Origin: Pedobacter sp. BMA
GTDB lineage: Bacteria; Bacteroidota; Bacteroidia; Sphingobacteriales; Sphingobacteriaceae
DNA: 64,000 bases
Reading direction: 5' to 3'
Assembly (NCBI RefSeq): GCF_001027745.1
Contig: NZ_LECU01000006.1
Span: forward strand, 496,001 to 560,000
Made by a program: the position numbers and the translations under genes. Below, in pieces: positions 18,160 through 27,378 of this stretch. The notes under the pieces were generated by a model. The model saw only the letters and a list, made by a program, of their open reading frames with translations. It made no database searches and was not told the DNA's origin. Each line of letters starts with the position of its first letter. Within the stretch, counting starts at the first letter, position 1.

Positions 18160-18960
18160 CTATTTAATGCTTTTTCTGGTTACAATAAAGTATCCGAGCA
18201 CAAATAATACCCCGGCATAGATTAAACTGGTGTAGATTTCTTGTGTAAAGATTTCGAAGTCGGCCGGGTTTGAAAGTTTTTTGGCTGCCGTGCTGCTGTT
18301 TAGTACCAATGAGGGATGGCTGTAGGGAATTAAGTAAGCATATTTCCAACCTACATTGCCGGTGATTATGCCCATGATTGTGCCAATGAAACCGACACCC
18401 ATTGGCTTCAGGAAATCGCCCCAAACCAAACTTAGAGTAAACTGGATGGATAGAATACCCAGCGAGGATAAGAATAGTTTAAAATAGAATTTCGATAGCA
18501 GGAAGGATGGATCATACTGGTTGAAGCTGTATTTAGGTATCAGTATTTGTAGCAAGTGTCCAAAGGCTAGTGTAAGGCCGCCAAAGAGCAGCAGGCAGAT
18601 GAATATCAGTACTACTGCATATAGATATTTGGCCGTATAAATCGAAAACTTATTTAGTGGTTGTGCAAAAAGTGTTTTCCAGGTATCGTTTTTATGTTCA
18701 ATGTTATTGACAGAGAAGGCCATAAAGATAACATAGAAGGGCAAAATCAATACGCCCATTACACCCAGTGCGGCACCAATATACCGAAGCCAGAGCAGTA
18801 AAGGAGGGTAATGTAGCGCCAAAACCTTCTCTGAGCCTGAGTAAAACCCAAATGAAATGAGTCCGCAAATAATCACTGGTAAAAGGATGGCTGCCCAGAA
18901 TGCCAGTGTTTTTTTTGATTTATAAAATTCTGATACCAGTGATATGAATAGTGAGCGCAT
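18160..18960 (-). CDS. ABC-2 type transporter permease
   Basis: 266 aa with six predicted membrane helices and the HKNDTWKTLFAQP loop typical of lantibiotic-immunity and BcrB-like ABC-2 permeases. Its start lies 1 nt after the ATPase stop (18962), so the two form one transporter. Exported or removed substrate is unknown; immunity or lipid-targeting peptide resistance is a common role for this type (family knowledge, not proven here). Confidence 0.88.
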   Translation of the reverse strand: MRSLFISLVSEFYKSKKTLAFWAAILLPVIICGLISFGFYSGSEKVLALHYPPLLLWLRYIGAALGVMGVLILPFYVIFMAFSVNNIEHKNDTWKTLFAQPLNKFSIYTAKYLYAVVLIFICLLLFGGLTLAFGHLLQILIPKYSFNQYDPSFLLSKFYFKLFLSSLGILSIQFTLSLVWGDFLKPMGVGFIGTIMGIITGNVGWKYAYLIPYSHPSLVLNSSTAAKKLSNPADFEIFTQEIYTSLIYAGVLFVLGYFIVTRKSIK

Positions 18961-18961
18961 C

Positions 18962-19870
18962 TTAGTTTTGTTGAGTAATATCTAGAAAAAGGTTTTCGAG
19001 GTCTTTGCGTTGCTGATAAAGGCTGCTCACAGTGAATCCGTTTTCAATCAAAAGCGTATTTATTTCTCCGCTATGTTTCGATGAGATAAACGGTAAAGTG
19101 ATCGTTTTATCCGTATGAGAAACGTTTTCAAAACCCGCTTTACTTAAAAATTCAGCGGCTTGATTACTTTGATTAACTTCTATTTCGAGCATGGGTTTAC
19201 TCAATAAGTGCAGTTCACTGATTGTACCTTGAAACAATAGGCGGCCTTTATTAATGATTCCCACATGTGTGGCAGTGCGTTCAATTTCAGCAAGCAGGTG
19301 GCTTGAAACGAGAATTGTTTTATGGTGTTTGGTAGAAAGTTCAATCATCAGGTTTCTGATCTCAATGATTCCATTGGGATCCAGTCCGTTCGTTGGTTCA
19401 TCCAGGAGGAGTAATTCCGGATCCGATACCAGGGCAAGTGCAATGCCAAGGCGTTGTTTCATTCCAAGCGAATACTTTGCAGATTTTTTATTTGCTGCTT
19501 CTGTTAGTCCTACAAGTTCGAGCATTTCATTTGCCTTTATTCTTGGGATACCCAGTAACATACAACGGTTAATCAGATTTTCCTTGCCTGTTAAGTGTCC
19601 GTATATTGCCGGCTGCTCAACAAGCGCGCCCATTTTCTTTAAGCAGGCGATCCGGTTCAGATTAATTTCTTTGCCAAAAATAAAAACCTGATCGGCCGGC
19701 GACCGGAGCAGGTTTAATAATAATTTTATCGTTGTGGTTTTACCAGCACCATTTGGTCCGAGGAAGCCATAGATACTTCCCTTTGGAACTTGTAGGGATA
19801 GATCTCTAACGATGGTTTGGTTGCCAAAGTTGAAATTCAAGCCTACTGTTTCGATCGCGTAATCGCTCAT
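18962..19870 (-). CDS. ABC transporter ATP-binding protein (BcrA/NatA-like)
   Basis: 302 aa. Walker A GPNGAGKTT, signature LGMKQRLG (non-canonical compared with LSGGQ, as is usual for this group), Walker B LLLLDEPTNGLDP, and the switch histidine in VSSHLL. A C-terminal about 80-residue extension follows. It pairs with the downstream permease. The small membrane protein gene ends 3 nt upstream, giving a three-gene operon that diverges from a LytS/LytTR pair. Confidence 0.93.
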   Translation of the reverse strand: MSDYAIETVGLNFNFGNQTIVRDLSLQVPKGSIYGFLGPNGAGKTTTIKLLLNLLRSPADQVFIFGKEINLNRIACLKKMGALVEQPAIYGHLTGKENLINRCMLLGIPRIKANEMLELVGLTEAANKKSAKYSLGMKQRLGIALALVSDPELLLLDEPTNGLDPNGIIEIRNLMIELSTKHHKTILVSSHLLAEIERTATHVGIINKGRLLFQGTISELHLLSKPMLEIEVNQSNQAAEFLSKAGFENVSHTDKTITLPFISSKHSGEINTLLIENGFTVSSLYQQRKDLENLFLDITQQN

Positions 19871-19873
19871 TGC

Positions 19874-20128
19874 TTATTGGAAAATTGCCGTGGCCTGTTT
19901 TACGATCGCGGTAGAAGTTTTCGCTGGCTTTACTACGATTTCATCGTTTTGATTGGTATTAACCGTAAGCGTTAATATAATCATCATAAATACAGGTACT
20001 AATAAAAGTAAAAATGGCGAAGTGTTTGCTAACTTTTTCATAATCTGTTTATCTATTGTTGAGGCGGTTAAACGGTCTTCAGCAATCATCACTGTACTTA
20101 ATGTATTGTTTACTATTGCTGTTTTCAT
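19874..20128 (-). CDS. small single-pass membrane protein, ABC operon
   Basis: 84 aa; a polar N-terminal half, one hydrophobic segment at about 37-57 (FLLLLVPVFMMIILTLTV), and a polar tail rich in Lys, Thr and Ala. No family recognised. It is the first gene of the ABC operon, 3 nt before the ATPase, so it may be an accessory of the exporter. Confidence 0.65.
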   Translation of the reverse strand: MKTAIVNNTLSTVMIAEDRLTASTIDKQIMKKLANTSPFLLLLVPVFMMIILTLTVNTNQNDEIVVKPAKTSTAIVKQATAIFQ

Positions 20129-20230
20129 GGTTGTTATCGTTTTGATGATTCAAAGGAACAGAATGAAAACTACCTGCTAAAATGTATTATACCAAGTGTT
20201 CAAGATTCTAGATCAACAGACTTTTTTGGC

Positions 20231-20290
20231 GTTGGTCGATAAAATTTGCCATTTGGACGGTTGGTAGAAAAAAAACGCCCGTTGGTAGAT
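20231..20290. promoter_or_regulatory. three GTTGGT direct repeats, probable LytTR operators
   Basis: GTTGGTCGAT at 20231, GTTGGTAGA at 20260 and GTTGGTAGAT at 20281, start-to-start distances 29 and 21. The core fits the published LytTR-site pattern [TA][AC][CA]GTTN[AG][TG] at GTT, G and T positions. The repeats lie between the divergent ABC operon and the LytS/LytTR genes. Confidence 0.65.
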
Positions 20291-20361
20291 TGTTTGCTTT
20301 CAAAAATGGAAAGTTTATTTACTTTGGAGGCAAGGAAGCTAAGCTGAAGTTGTATATTAAA

Positions 20362-21387
20362 ATGAAAGAAGAAAAAGGAGCATTAATTTTACATAGTATT
20401 TTTTGGAGTGTTGTAGTCGCAGCTGCTATTACAATTGTCCTTACCACTGGTTCTGAAATTACCCTTAAAAGAGAGTTGATTTCATTTGGCCTTTTCGGAA
20501 TTCTAAATGTTTCTATTTTTTATATTAACTACATTTTTCTCATACCACTACTGATCAAGAAAAGGAAAAAGTATTGGTTATATCTTGTTGCATTTTTCTT
20601 TGCTATCATAATTGTTGCGTTTCTTAAAACTGTAATCGCTGTCCTGAATCCGAAAGATATGATGATCATTAGGGATGAAAAAGTTGCCTATACAGTGAAT
20701 CAGTATTTCTTTGGGAAAGCATTTTTGGCTGGATTTTTTATGGTCAGCAGTTGTATTATCAAGTTCACTGTCGATTGGTTCTCCCGCGAACGTATTCAAC
20801 GCAACCTCGAAAGTGAACGCCGCGAAATGGAGCTGCAGTTTCTAAAATCACAGCTTAACCCACATTTTTTATTCAATTCGCTGAATAACATTTATTCGTT
20901 GGCCTATCAAAAATCGGATAAAACAGCTGATGCGATCATGAAACTCTCTGAGATTATGCGTTACATGATTTATGAGAGCAATACGCCTACCGTATCACTG
21001 AGTAAAGAAGTAGATTATCTAACCAACTATATTGAACTTCAAAAAATCCGCTTTAAAGATGGAGCATTCGTTGAGTTAACATTAAATGGAGAGATAGATG
21101 ATCAGAAGATTGTTCCTCTGATGCTTATTTCTTTTGTAGAAAATGCTTTTAAGCATGGTGTAGTAACCGATCCTGAAAATCCCGTGAAGATCAATATTAT
21201 TGCCAATCAGAAAATTCTGCATTTCAGTGTCATCAATAAAAAGAATCAGCAGAATAAGGATGCACAAGGCGGTGTTGGCTTAACCAATGTTGAACGCAGA
21301 CTTCAATTGATTTATCCTGACAGATATAAATTAAATGTTGTAAATTCGGCTACCCATTATACCTGTGAACTGATGATTGATATATAA
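20362..21387 (+). CDS. LytS/YehU-type sensor histidine kinase
   Basis: 341 aa from the ATG at 20362; the upstream TTG (20290) lies inside the operator repeats and is unlikely. Four membrane helices in the first about 140 residues, then a His_kinase domain with phospho-acceptor H168 in LNPHFLFNSLNNIYSL, and an N-box FVENAFKHGV with a C-terminal glycine-rich GGVGLTNVERRL. It starts its operon and is followed 52 nt later by its LytTR regulator. No extracellular sensor domain is visible, so the membrane part may be the sensor. Confidence 0.93.
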   Translation: MKEEKGALILHSIFWSVVVAAAITIVLTTGSEITLKRELISFGLFGILNVSIFYINYIFLIPLLIKKRKKYWLYLVAFFFAIIIVAFLKTVIAVLNPKDMMIIRDEKVAYTVNQYFFGKAFLAGFFMVSSCIIKFTVDWFSRERIQRNLESERREMELQFLKSQLNPHFLFNSLNNIYSLAYQKSDKTADAIMKLSEIMRYMIYESNTPTVSLSKEVDYLTNYIELQKIRFKDGAFVELTLNGEIDDQKIVPLMLISFVENAFKHGVVTDPENPVKINIIANQKILHFSVINKKNQQNKDAQGGVGLTNVERRLQLIYPDRYKLNVVNSATHYTCELMIDI

Positions 21388-21439
21388 TCTGTTGATACGT
21401 GACAGATTTAAAACCAATCAATATTAATATTAACCTGAA

Positions 21440-22189
21440 ATGAACCTAAACTGCATTGTTGTTGACGATGAGCCGTTGGCGCTCGACATTCTGGAAGACT
21501 ATATATCAAAAGTTCCTTTTCTTACTTTAGTGAAAAGATGTGAGAACCCCATTGAGGCACTCCAGATTGTGCAGGCAGGTGGAATTGACCTGGTGTTTCT
21601 GGATATACAGATGCCAGAGTTAACTGGAATTCAGTTTCTTAAAATTGCCGGAAATAAAACACATTATATCTTAACAACAGCCTACCCCCAATATGCATTG
21701 GAAAGTTACGATCTTAATGTTTCCGATTATTTATTAAAACCCATCGCTTTCGACCGATTTTACAAGGCGGTAGAAAAAGTACATAAGCAGGCAAAACCTG
21801 CTGATGCCCCGGCGAGCATAGCACAGCCAATAGTAACGCCAGCCCCTTTTTCAGGTTCACCAAATCCAGTTCAGGATTATATTTTTGTTAAAACGGAGCA
21901 CAAAATTCAAAAAATCTACCTACACGATATTCTGTATATAGAAGGGTTAAAAGATTACATTTCTATTTTTACCAAAGAAGAACGGGTAATTACCCTTCAG
22001 AGTATGAAGAAAATGGAGGAGGCCCTGCCCAGCAGCCAGTTTATCCGGGTGCATAAATCTTATATTGTAGCTGTAGATAAAATAGAAAGTATTGAGCGTA
22101 GCCGTATTACCATTTGTGATAAAATCATCCCGGTTGGCGATACCTACCGTGATGAATTTTTCAGGGTAATAGGCAATAAGAACATTTAG
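21440..22189 (+). CDS. LytR/AlgR-type response regulator (LytTR)
   Basis: 249 aa. Receiver domain with phospho-acceptor D55 (LVFLDIQMPE), a short Ala/Pro-rich linker (about 118-140) and a C-terminal LytTR DNA-binding domain (about 145-245; IYLHDILYIEGLKDYISIFT, then FIRVHKSYIVAVDKI). It is the partner of the upstream kinase. Because LytTR proteins bind spaced direct repeats, the GTTGGT triplet between this operon and the ABC operon is its probable target. Confidence 0.93.
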   Translation: MNLNCIVVDDEPLALDILEDYISKVPFLTLVKRCENPIEALQIVQAGGIDLVFLDIQMPELTGIQFLKIAGNKTHYILTTAYPQYALESYDLNVSDYLLKPIAFDRFYKAVEKVHKQAKPADAPASIAQPIVTPAPFSGSPNPVQDYIFVKTEHKIQKIYLHDILYIEGLKDYISIFTKEERVITLQSMKKMEEALPSSQFIRVHKSYIVAVDKIESIERSRITICDKIIPVGDTYRDEFFRVIGNKNI

Positions 22190-22224
22190 GGTTTTTACCC
22201 CGCCAGGGGCTATCCAAAAGCTTA

Positions 22225-22962
22225 TTAAGCCTGCCCCAGCACTTCTTTGATTGCTGACTCTGCCTCAAGTGTAATCTCATTAGCTGTTTTTCCTTCAGGT
22301 TCAATGGGTTTTAAAACGGTCCATCTCAAGGCATTTCCAGTGGTTAGCGGAAACATTCCGAACCGGACTATTTTCCACGAATTTTCAATGGCAATGGGTA
22401 CCACCAATGCATTTGGAACTACCTTTAATATGGTTGCCACTCCACCGAACTGAAAGGTTTTTACCTGGCCGTCTTTTGCACGTGTACCTTCAGGGAAGAT
22501 AACTGTACTCCAGTTATTTTCTTTCATCCTACGGCCCAGTTTTATGATTTCCGAAATCGCTTGTTTATTGTCTTTCCTGTTAATATTAGCACCGCCACCC
22601 AAACGCAGATTTATTGAAATAGATGGAATTCCTTTGGTCAGTTCAATCTTAGAAATAAACTTCGCGCTGTACCTTCTTAAAAACCAGATCAAAGACGGGA
22701 TATCGTACATGCTCTGGTGGTTAGCCGCAAATATAATTGGCCTGTCTGTTGGAAGCTGATATTCGTTTTTAAAACTGATCGAGTTAAAAAGAAAAAACTG
22801 ACAATAGGTAAGGAAGAAATTTAAAAAGTCTACCGATACTTTATGTGCTTTATAGCCGAAAGCTTTATGGCAAATCCATTGAATAGGATGAAAGATACAT
22901 AAGCTTAATCCGAAGAAAAAATAGAATATGGGGCTTAGAATATAGCCGAAAATTTTGCTCAT
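22225..22962 (-). CDS. plsC: 1-acyl-sn-glycerol-3-phosphate acyltransferase
   Basis: 245 aa from the ATG at 22962 (a start at 23007 would add 15 residues). Two N-terminal membrane segments, catalytic NHxxxxD motif NHQSMYD (H82, D87), and acyl-acceptor motif FPEGTR (156-161). Acylates lysophosphatidic acid in phospholipid synthesis at the inner membrane. Convergent with the LytTR gene. Family assignment is firm; another acyl acceptor remains possible. Confidence 0.88.
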   Translation of the reverse strand: MSKIFGYILSPIFYFFFGLSLCIFHPIQWICHKAFGYKAHKVSVDFLNFFLTYCQFFLFNSISFKNEYQLPTDRPIIFAANHQSMYDIPSLIWFLRRYSAKFISKIELTKGIPSISINLRLGGGANINRKDNKQAISEIIKLGRRMKENNWSTVIFPEGTRAKDGQVKTFQFGGVATILKVVPNALVVPIAIENSWKIVRFGMFPLTTGNALRWTVLKPIEPEGKTANEITLEAESAIKEVLGQA

Positions 22963-23010
22963 AAAAATTAACTTAATCACAAAGATAGCAACTATTCTTT
23001 TTTGCAAATA

Positions 23011-23565
23011 TCATATCTCGCCATTTAAGATCATGATTTTGACTTTTAAAATTGCGGCAACGCTCATGGAATCGGTAATTGCTCCGCTCAATACCATTTG
23101 ATAAGCCTCGTCAAAACTAATCTTTTTTATGGTTAGCTGTTCAGTTTCTTCAGGCATGGGTATTCCCTGAATTAGTCCGGTGGCCACATAGATGATTGAC
23201 AATTCGTCGCTCACTGAATTGGATAAATGCATGCGCTGAATCTCTCTCCAGTTTTTTGCACTCATCCCTGTTTCTTCGAGAAGCTCGCGTTTTGCACTTT
23301 CCAGTGGCTCTTCATGAAACGGCCCTCCTCCTTCCGGAATCTCCCAGCTATAACCTTTTAAAGGGTAACGGTATTGACCTACCAGCCAGGTATTATAATT
23401 CTCGTCCAAAGGCAGTATACCTATCGCAAGGTTTTTAAAATGTACCTCACCATAGATTCCCTTTCCACCCGAAGGGTTGAGTACCTGGTGTTCGGTTAGC
23501 CGAATCCAGTTGTTATCATATTTAACTTCACTTGCTAAAGTTTTCCAGGGATTGCTGTCTTCCAT
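23011..23565 (-). CDS. NUDIX hydrolase (ADP-ribose pyrophosphatase-like)
   Basis: 184 aa. A complete Nudix box GGGPFHE-EPLESAK-RELLEETGM (Gx5Ex7REUxEExGU) lies around residues 79-101. The N-terminal WKTLASEVKYDN and surrounding sequence fit the ADP-ribose/NDP-sugar pyrophosphatase group. It is upstream of plsC on the same strand, 48 nt away from its start, and its own terminator-side neighbour is the receptor's terminator at 23587, so it probably has its own promoter. Confidence 0.9.
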   Translation of the reverse strand: MEDSNPWKTLASEVKYDNNWIRLTEHQVLNPSGGKGIYGEVHFKNLAIGILPLDENYNTWLVGQYRYPLKGYSWEIPEGGGPFHEEPLESAKRELLEETGMSAKNWREIQRMHLSNSVSDELSIIYVATGLIQGIPMPEETEQLTIKKISFDEAYQMVLSGAITDSMSVAAILKVKIMILNGEI

Positions 23566-23586
23566 GCTGCAAGGTAATGAATTGAA

Positions 23587-23617
23587 AAAGGCGTTTAAAA
23601 TAAATTTAAACGCCTTT
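23587..23617 (-). terminator. intrinsic terminator of the TonB-type receptor gene
   Basis: AAAGGCGTTTAAA / TTTAAACGCCTTT, a perfect 13-bp stem with a 5-nt loop, followed on the minus strand by a T-run. It lies 9 nt after the receptor stop. Confidence 0.88.
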
Positions 23618-23625
23618 CATTTTAT

Positions 23626-26112
23626 TTAGAATGAACCTTCATCAGGCCTGTTGTCCTGCTGATCGTCTTTTTTCTTCTTGGCAGCGGTGAAGGTTGTTTT
23701 TCCGAAGCGATATGAAAACGTTAGGCTACCCATTGTTCCCTGCATCTGGCGTTGGAAATCCACAATGGTAGAATTGTCTTCAGTGGTCATACTCCACCTG
23801 CGGGTATTGAATACGTCTCTCACATTGAAACTCAGGGAAGCCTTTTTGTTTGGGAAGTCGTATTTAGCTCCACCATCTATCCCATACATGGCATTACGTT
23901 TTCCTTGAGCCATCACTTCAGGCGCACGGTAGTCGCCTCTTACCTGTAATGAAACATTTTTTACTACGGTCAGATTACCGGTTAAGTTGGCGTTCCAGCT
24001 AAATCCACTACTTGAAGCAATGTTAAATCTGCTGTCTCCTGCAAATTTAGCCTGGTAAAGATTCACATTCGTAGTGAAATTTAATGCTTTAATCAGATCG
24101 AAACGCCCAATTAACTCTAGACCTGAATTAATCTGGTTTGATAAGTTTTGAGGAGTCGAAGTAGTGATTCCACTAATCGCTGTAGTTCTCACCCTTTGGA
24201 TCACATCGTTAGTCCGGCGATAGTATAAACTTGAAGTCAGCGTTACTTTCTTCCAGTACTTGCTGTAGCCTAACTCAAAAGAGTGCACATCCTCAGGTAA
24301 TAAGTTGGGATTACCACCCCGGTAGTTATAGGGTTCAGAAACGTCCAGGAACGGATTTGTATCCCATGGACGCGGACGGTTAACGCGTCTTGTATAACTC
24401 AATTGCAGCTGATTATCTCCCTTTAATTTTTGGGTTAAGAATACGCTGGGATAAAGTCTTTTGTAATGGATATTTCCATCACTTCCCGTTAACACATTAT
24501 TGGTGTAACCTTCCAGGTGGGTATCCAGCCTCGCATCTTCAGCACGTAAGCCCAATTGATAACCAAAATCTTTAATCTGATTCTGGTAGTTTAAATAAAG
24601 GGCATGCACCTGATCTTTACTGTCAAAATCATTGATCAGGGAATTGTTTCTTACTACCACACCAGTATTGGTTAACAGGGCATCAGCAAACTGATTATTG
24701 TTACCCAGGCGAATCTGGCTTCTGTATCCGGCCTCCACTTTTCCGGCCTTACCAACAGGCAGACTATAATCTGTTTGAATGTTATAGTTGGTATTGTCGC
24801 CCGTGTTATACACCCGTTGCAAAGATAAATTTTCGTTCATTTCTACGCCATTCCTGTTTGTCGTGGTGGTGCTATAGAACTGATCGCTGTTATTTGTCCC
24901 ATGCGAATAGCCGAAATTAAAAGTTAGTTCCTCTTTTGGTTTGCTGAACTTTTGCACATAATCCAAGTTAAGGTCGTAACTACTACCATACCCTTCGGTA
25001 GTATTTGTGCGGTTACTTAATTCAACAGGTGCGCTTGTTTTACCTAGTTGTCTGATGTCGAGCTGGTCATTTCTTTCATTTTCTCTTGAATTAAAACCAC
25101 CGGAAAAACTTAATACACTCTTTGGCGTCAGGTAATAGTCAATACCAGCTTTGGCATTATGTCCTTTGTCCATGGAATTGGAAACTGTATTTTGATATAA
25201 ATATTTTGCAGGAAGACTATCACTTTTATAGAAAATATCCTGATATCCACCACCTACGCGGTTTCCATAACGGTAGCCATAGTTTCCATACAAATTGATT
25301 TTGCTGTTCTGAAAGCTTAGATTGGTATTGGCGTTATAGTTATCGCGGTTACCAGCCGTTAATGCAACTGAACCGTTAAGACCCAGCTTAGTATTCTTTT
25401 TCAGAACGATATTAATGATACCCGATTGTCCTTCTGCATCATATTTTGCCGATGGATTGGTGATTACCTCTACGCTTTCGATCGAGCTTGCCGGGATTGA
25501 CTGCAGGATTTGCGCAACGTTTCCGCCGGCAATCAAAGAAGGTTTTCCATCTATTAATACTTTCACACCTGTAGAGCCACGTAAACTCACATTACCGTCC
25601 ATATCAGTTGAAACTGAAGGAACGTTCTGAAGTAGATCCCCCGCCGATCCACCTTCGCTGATTACACTCTGATCTACAGAGAATATTTTTTTATCAATTC
25701 CCATTTGCATACCCGACTTTTGGCCGGTTACGGTAACTTCACTCAGGATATTGCCCTTTGCTGAGTTCATCTTAATGTCGCCAAAATTTAATGTACCCGT
25801 TGATGCCGTAATACTTACGTTATCCCTAACCATGGTTTGGTAACCTACGTAACTAATTTTGAAGGTAAACGTACCGGCAGGCAGATCGGCCATGGTAAAT
25901 GCTCCGTTTACATCTGTTTGAGCAACTTTGGCATTTTTACCGGTAGACTTATTGATTAAAACTGCTGTAGCAAATGGAATAGTTTCTTGTGTTTTGGCGT
26001 CTTTTAGTACACCGGTAATTTTTGCTTTCCCACCATTTTGGGCGAAAAGACTTAGCGATAAACTTATAAAAAGAAGAATAAAAGGTATCGTACGCGATTG
26101 TAAAAGTCTCAT
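23626..26112 (-). CDS. TonB-dependent outer-membrane receptor (OMP_b-brl_3 type)
   Basis: 828 aa. Signal peptide ending LFAQ, a carboxypeptidase-regulatory-like domain at about 29-113 (ITGVLKDAKTQETIPFATAV), a plug at about 140-240 (GDLLQNVPSVSTDMDGNVSL, VLIDGKPS, IESVEVITNPSAKYDAEGQSG), then a beta-barrel with motifs of the PF14905-like group (SYTRRVNRPRPWDTNPFLD). The C-terminus continues past the last strand with a Lys/Asp-rich tail, unusual for a barrel that normally ends in an aromatic residue. Substrate unknown; no SusD or ligand genes lie beside it. Confidence 0.9.
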   Translation of the reverse strand: MRLLQSRTIPFILLFISLSLSLFAQNGGKAKITGVLKDAKTQETIPFATAVLINKSTGKNAKVAQTDVNGAFTMADLPAGTFTFKISYVGYQTMVRDNVSITASTGTLNFGDIKMNSAKGNILSEVTVTGQKSGMQMGIDKKIFSVDQSVISEGGSAGDLLQNVPSVSTDMDGNVSLRGSTGVKVLIDGKPSLIAGGNVAQILQSIPASSIESVEVITNPSAKYDAEGQSGIINIVLKKNTKLGLNGSVALTAGNRDNYNANTNLSFQNSKINLYGNYGYRYGNRVGGGYQDIFYKSDSLPAKYLYQNTVSNSMDKGHNAKAGIDYYLTPKSVLSFSGGFNSRENERNDQLDIRQLGKTSAPVELSNRTNTTEGYGSSYDLNLDYVQKFSKPKEELTFNFGYSHGTNNSDQFYSTTTTNRNGVEMNENLSLQRVYNTGDNTNYNIQTDYSLPVGKAGKVEAGYRSQIRLGNNNQFADALLTNTGVVVRNNSLINDFDSKDQVHALYLNYQNQIKDFGYQLGLRAEDARLDTHLEGYTNNVLTGSDGNIHYKRLYPSVFLTQKLKGDNQLQLSYTRRVNRPRPWDTNPFLDVSEPYNYRGGNPNLLPEDVHSFELGYSKYWKKVTLTSSLYYRRTNDVIQRVRTTAISGITTSTPQNLSNQINSGLELIGRFDLIKALNFTTNVNLYQAKFAGDSRFNIASSSGFSWNANLTGNLTVVKNVSLQVRGDYRAPEVMAQGKRNAMYGIDGGAKYDFPNKKASLSFNVRDVFNTRRWSMTTEDNSTIVDFQRQMQGTMGSLTFSYRFGKTTFTAAKKKKDDQQDNRPDEGSF

Positions 26113-26354
26113 TAAATAATTATATATGTGTGTTTTGTTATAAAGGGAGACAAAGTAACGGAGAGTTAGTTTAAATAAATGCCCGTAACTATTTTATTAC
26201 AGCTATTTTATGGTAATATTTTCGTGAGTTTAAATATGGTTTTCATATTTGAAAATGTTCTGTCATGTTCAATGAAGCAACATTTCACGTCAAAGGAATG
26301 ATATCAGCAAAAAAACATTTTTAGTATTGAAGAGATTAAAAACAGCTATAATGT

Positions 26355-26362
26355 TACTTTTG
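26355..26362 (+). promoter_or_regulatory. -7 promoter element before the hydroxyacid dehydrogenase
   Basis: TACTTTTG matches TAnnTTTG and ends 7 nt before the ATG at 26370. No -33 TTTG is visible at 19 nt. It implies a very short leader. Confidence 0.5.
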
Positions 26363-26369
26363 CTTTAGC

Positions 26370-27296
26370 ATGAAAAAAATATTAATTGTTGATGACTTAC
26401 ACCCTTCTTTTAAGGAGCAGGCTATTGCTATGGGATACCATGTTGATGATGAACCTCAGATTACCCGTCAGCAAACCTTGGCTAAAATAAAAGATTATAC
26501 TGGCATTGCTGTAAGAACAAAGTTCAGAATCGATGCAGAAGTTTTTGCTGCTGCTACGCAGCTTAAATTTGTTGCCCGTGCCGGAGCAGGACTGGATAAT
26601 ATTGACGATCAGATTGCTTTCGAAAGAAATATTGAACTCATTAATGCACCTGAAGGTAATTGCGATGCGGTTGGAGAGCATGCAACTGGCTTACTTCTAT
26701 CGCTGATGAATAACTTCCGCAAGGCGGATATTGAAATTCGAAATGGAATATGGGATCGAGAGGGAAACCGTGGATATGAGCTGAAGGGAAAAAGGGTTGG
26801 TATTATTGGTTATGGCTTCATGGGCCAAAGTTTCGCCAAAAAACTTGCCGGCTTTGAAGTCGACGTGATGACTTACGATAAATATAAAACAGGCTTTTCT
26901 GATGCCTTTGCGCGCGAAGTGAGTATGGAGGAAATTGTAAAACATTGCGACGTGCTCAGTTTGCATATTCCTTTGACTACTGAAACCAGGCAAATGGTAG
27001 ATGAGGAATACTTCTTCCACTTTAAAAAGCCAATTTTCTTTATCAACACTGCACGAGGAGAAATTGTAAACACAAAGGCGGTACTCGGTGCTTTGGCCTC
27101 TGGTAAAATTTTAGGTGCAGGTTTGGATGTTTTACAAACTGAGAAATTTCCTGCACTGCAAGAAGCCGACTGGTATGATGAACTCAGAATGAATGAGAAA
27201 GTCATTTTAACGCCACATGTGGGAGGCTGGACCTTCGATTCTTACCGTAAAATTTCTGAAGTATTGGCTGAAAAGTTAAGTGGTCTGAATTTTTAG
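26370..27296 (+). CDS. D-isomer specific 2-hydroxyacid dehydrogenase (SerA-like)
   Basis: 308 aa. NAD-binding GIIGYGFMGQSF (about 144-155) inside the catalytic domain split, and the catalytic triad R229 (NTARGEIV), E258 and H283 (TPHVGG) fully present. The lack of a C-terminal ACT domain and the length match short PGDH-like reductases rather than full-length SerA. Reduces a 2-oxo acid or oxidises the matching D-2-hydroxy acid; substrate not readable. It has its own -7 element with a short leader. Confidence 0.9.
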   Translation: MKKILIVDDLHPSFKEQAIAMGYHVDDEPQITRQQTLAKIKDYTGIAVRTKFRIDAEVFAAATQLKFVARAGAGLDNIDDQIAFERNIELINAPEGNCDAVGEHATGLLLSLMNNFRKADIEIRNGIWDREGNRGYELKGKRVGIIGYGFMGQSFAKKLAGFEVDVMTYDKYKTGFSDAFAREVSMEEIVKHCDVLSLHIPLTTETRQMVDEEYFFHFKKPIFFINTARGEIVNTKAVLGALASGKILGAGLDVLQTEKFPALQEADWYDELRMNEKVILTPHVGGWTFDSYRKISEVLAEKLSGLNF

Positions 27297-27378
27297 TTAA
27301 AGAAATAATTCAAACATATTTTCAAATGATTGGTTACTATAATAGCGCTCGTTATTGAAAACTTAAAACGATCATGTT

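Noticed and set aside
22190..22224. CCCC/GGGG mini-hairpin between the LytTR gene and plsC
   Set aside because: Stem of only four to five base pairs and no T-run; too weak to call as a terminator.
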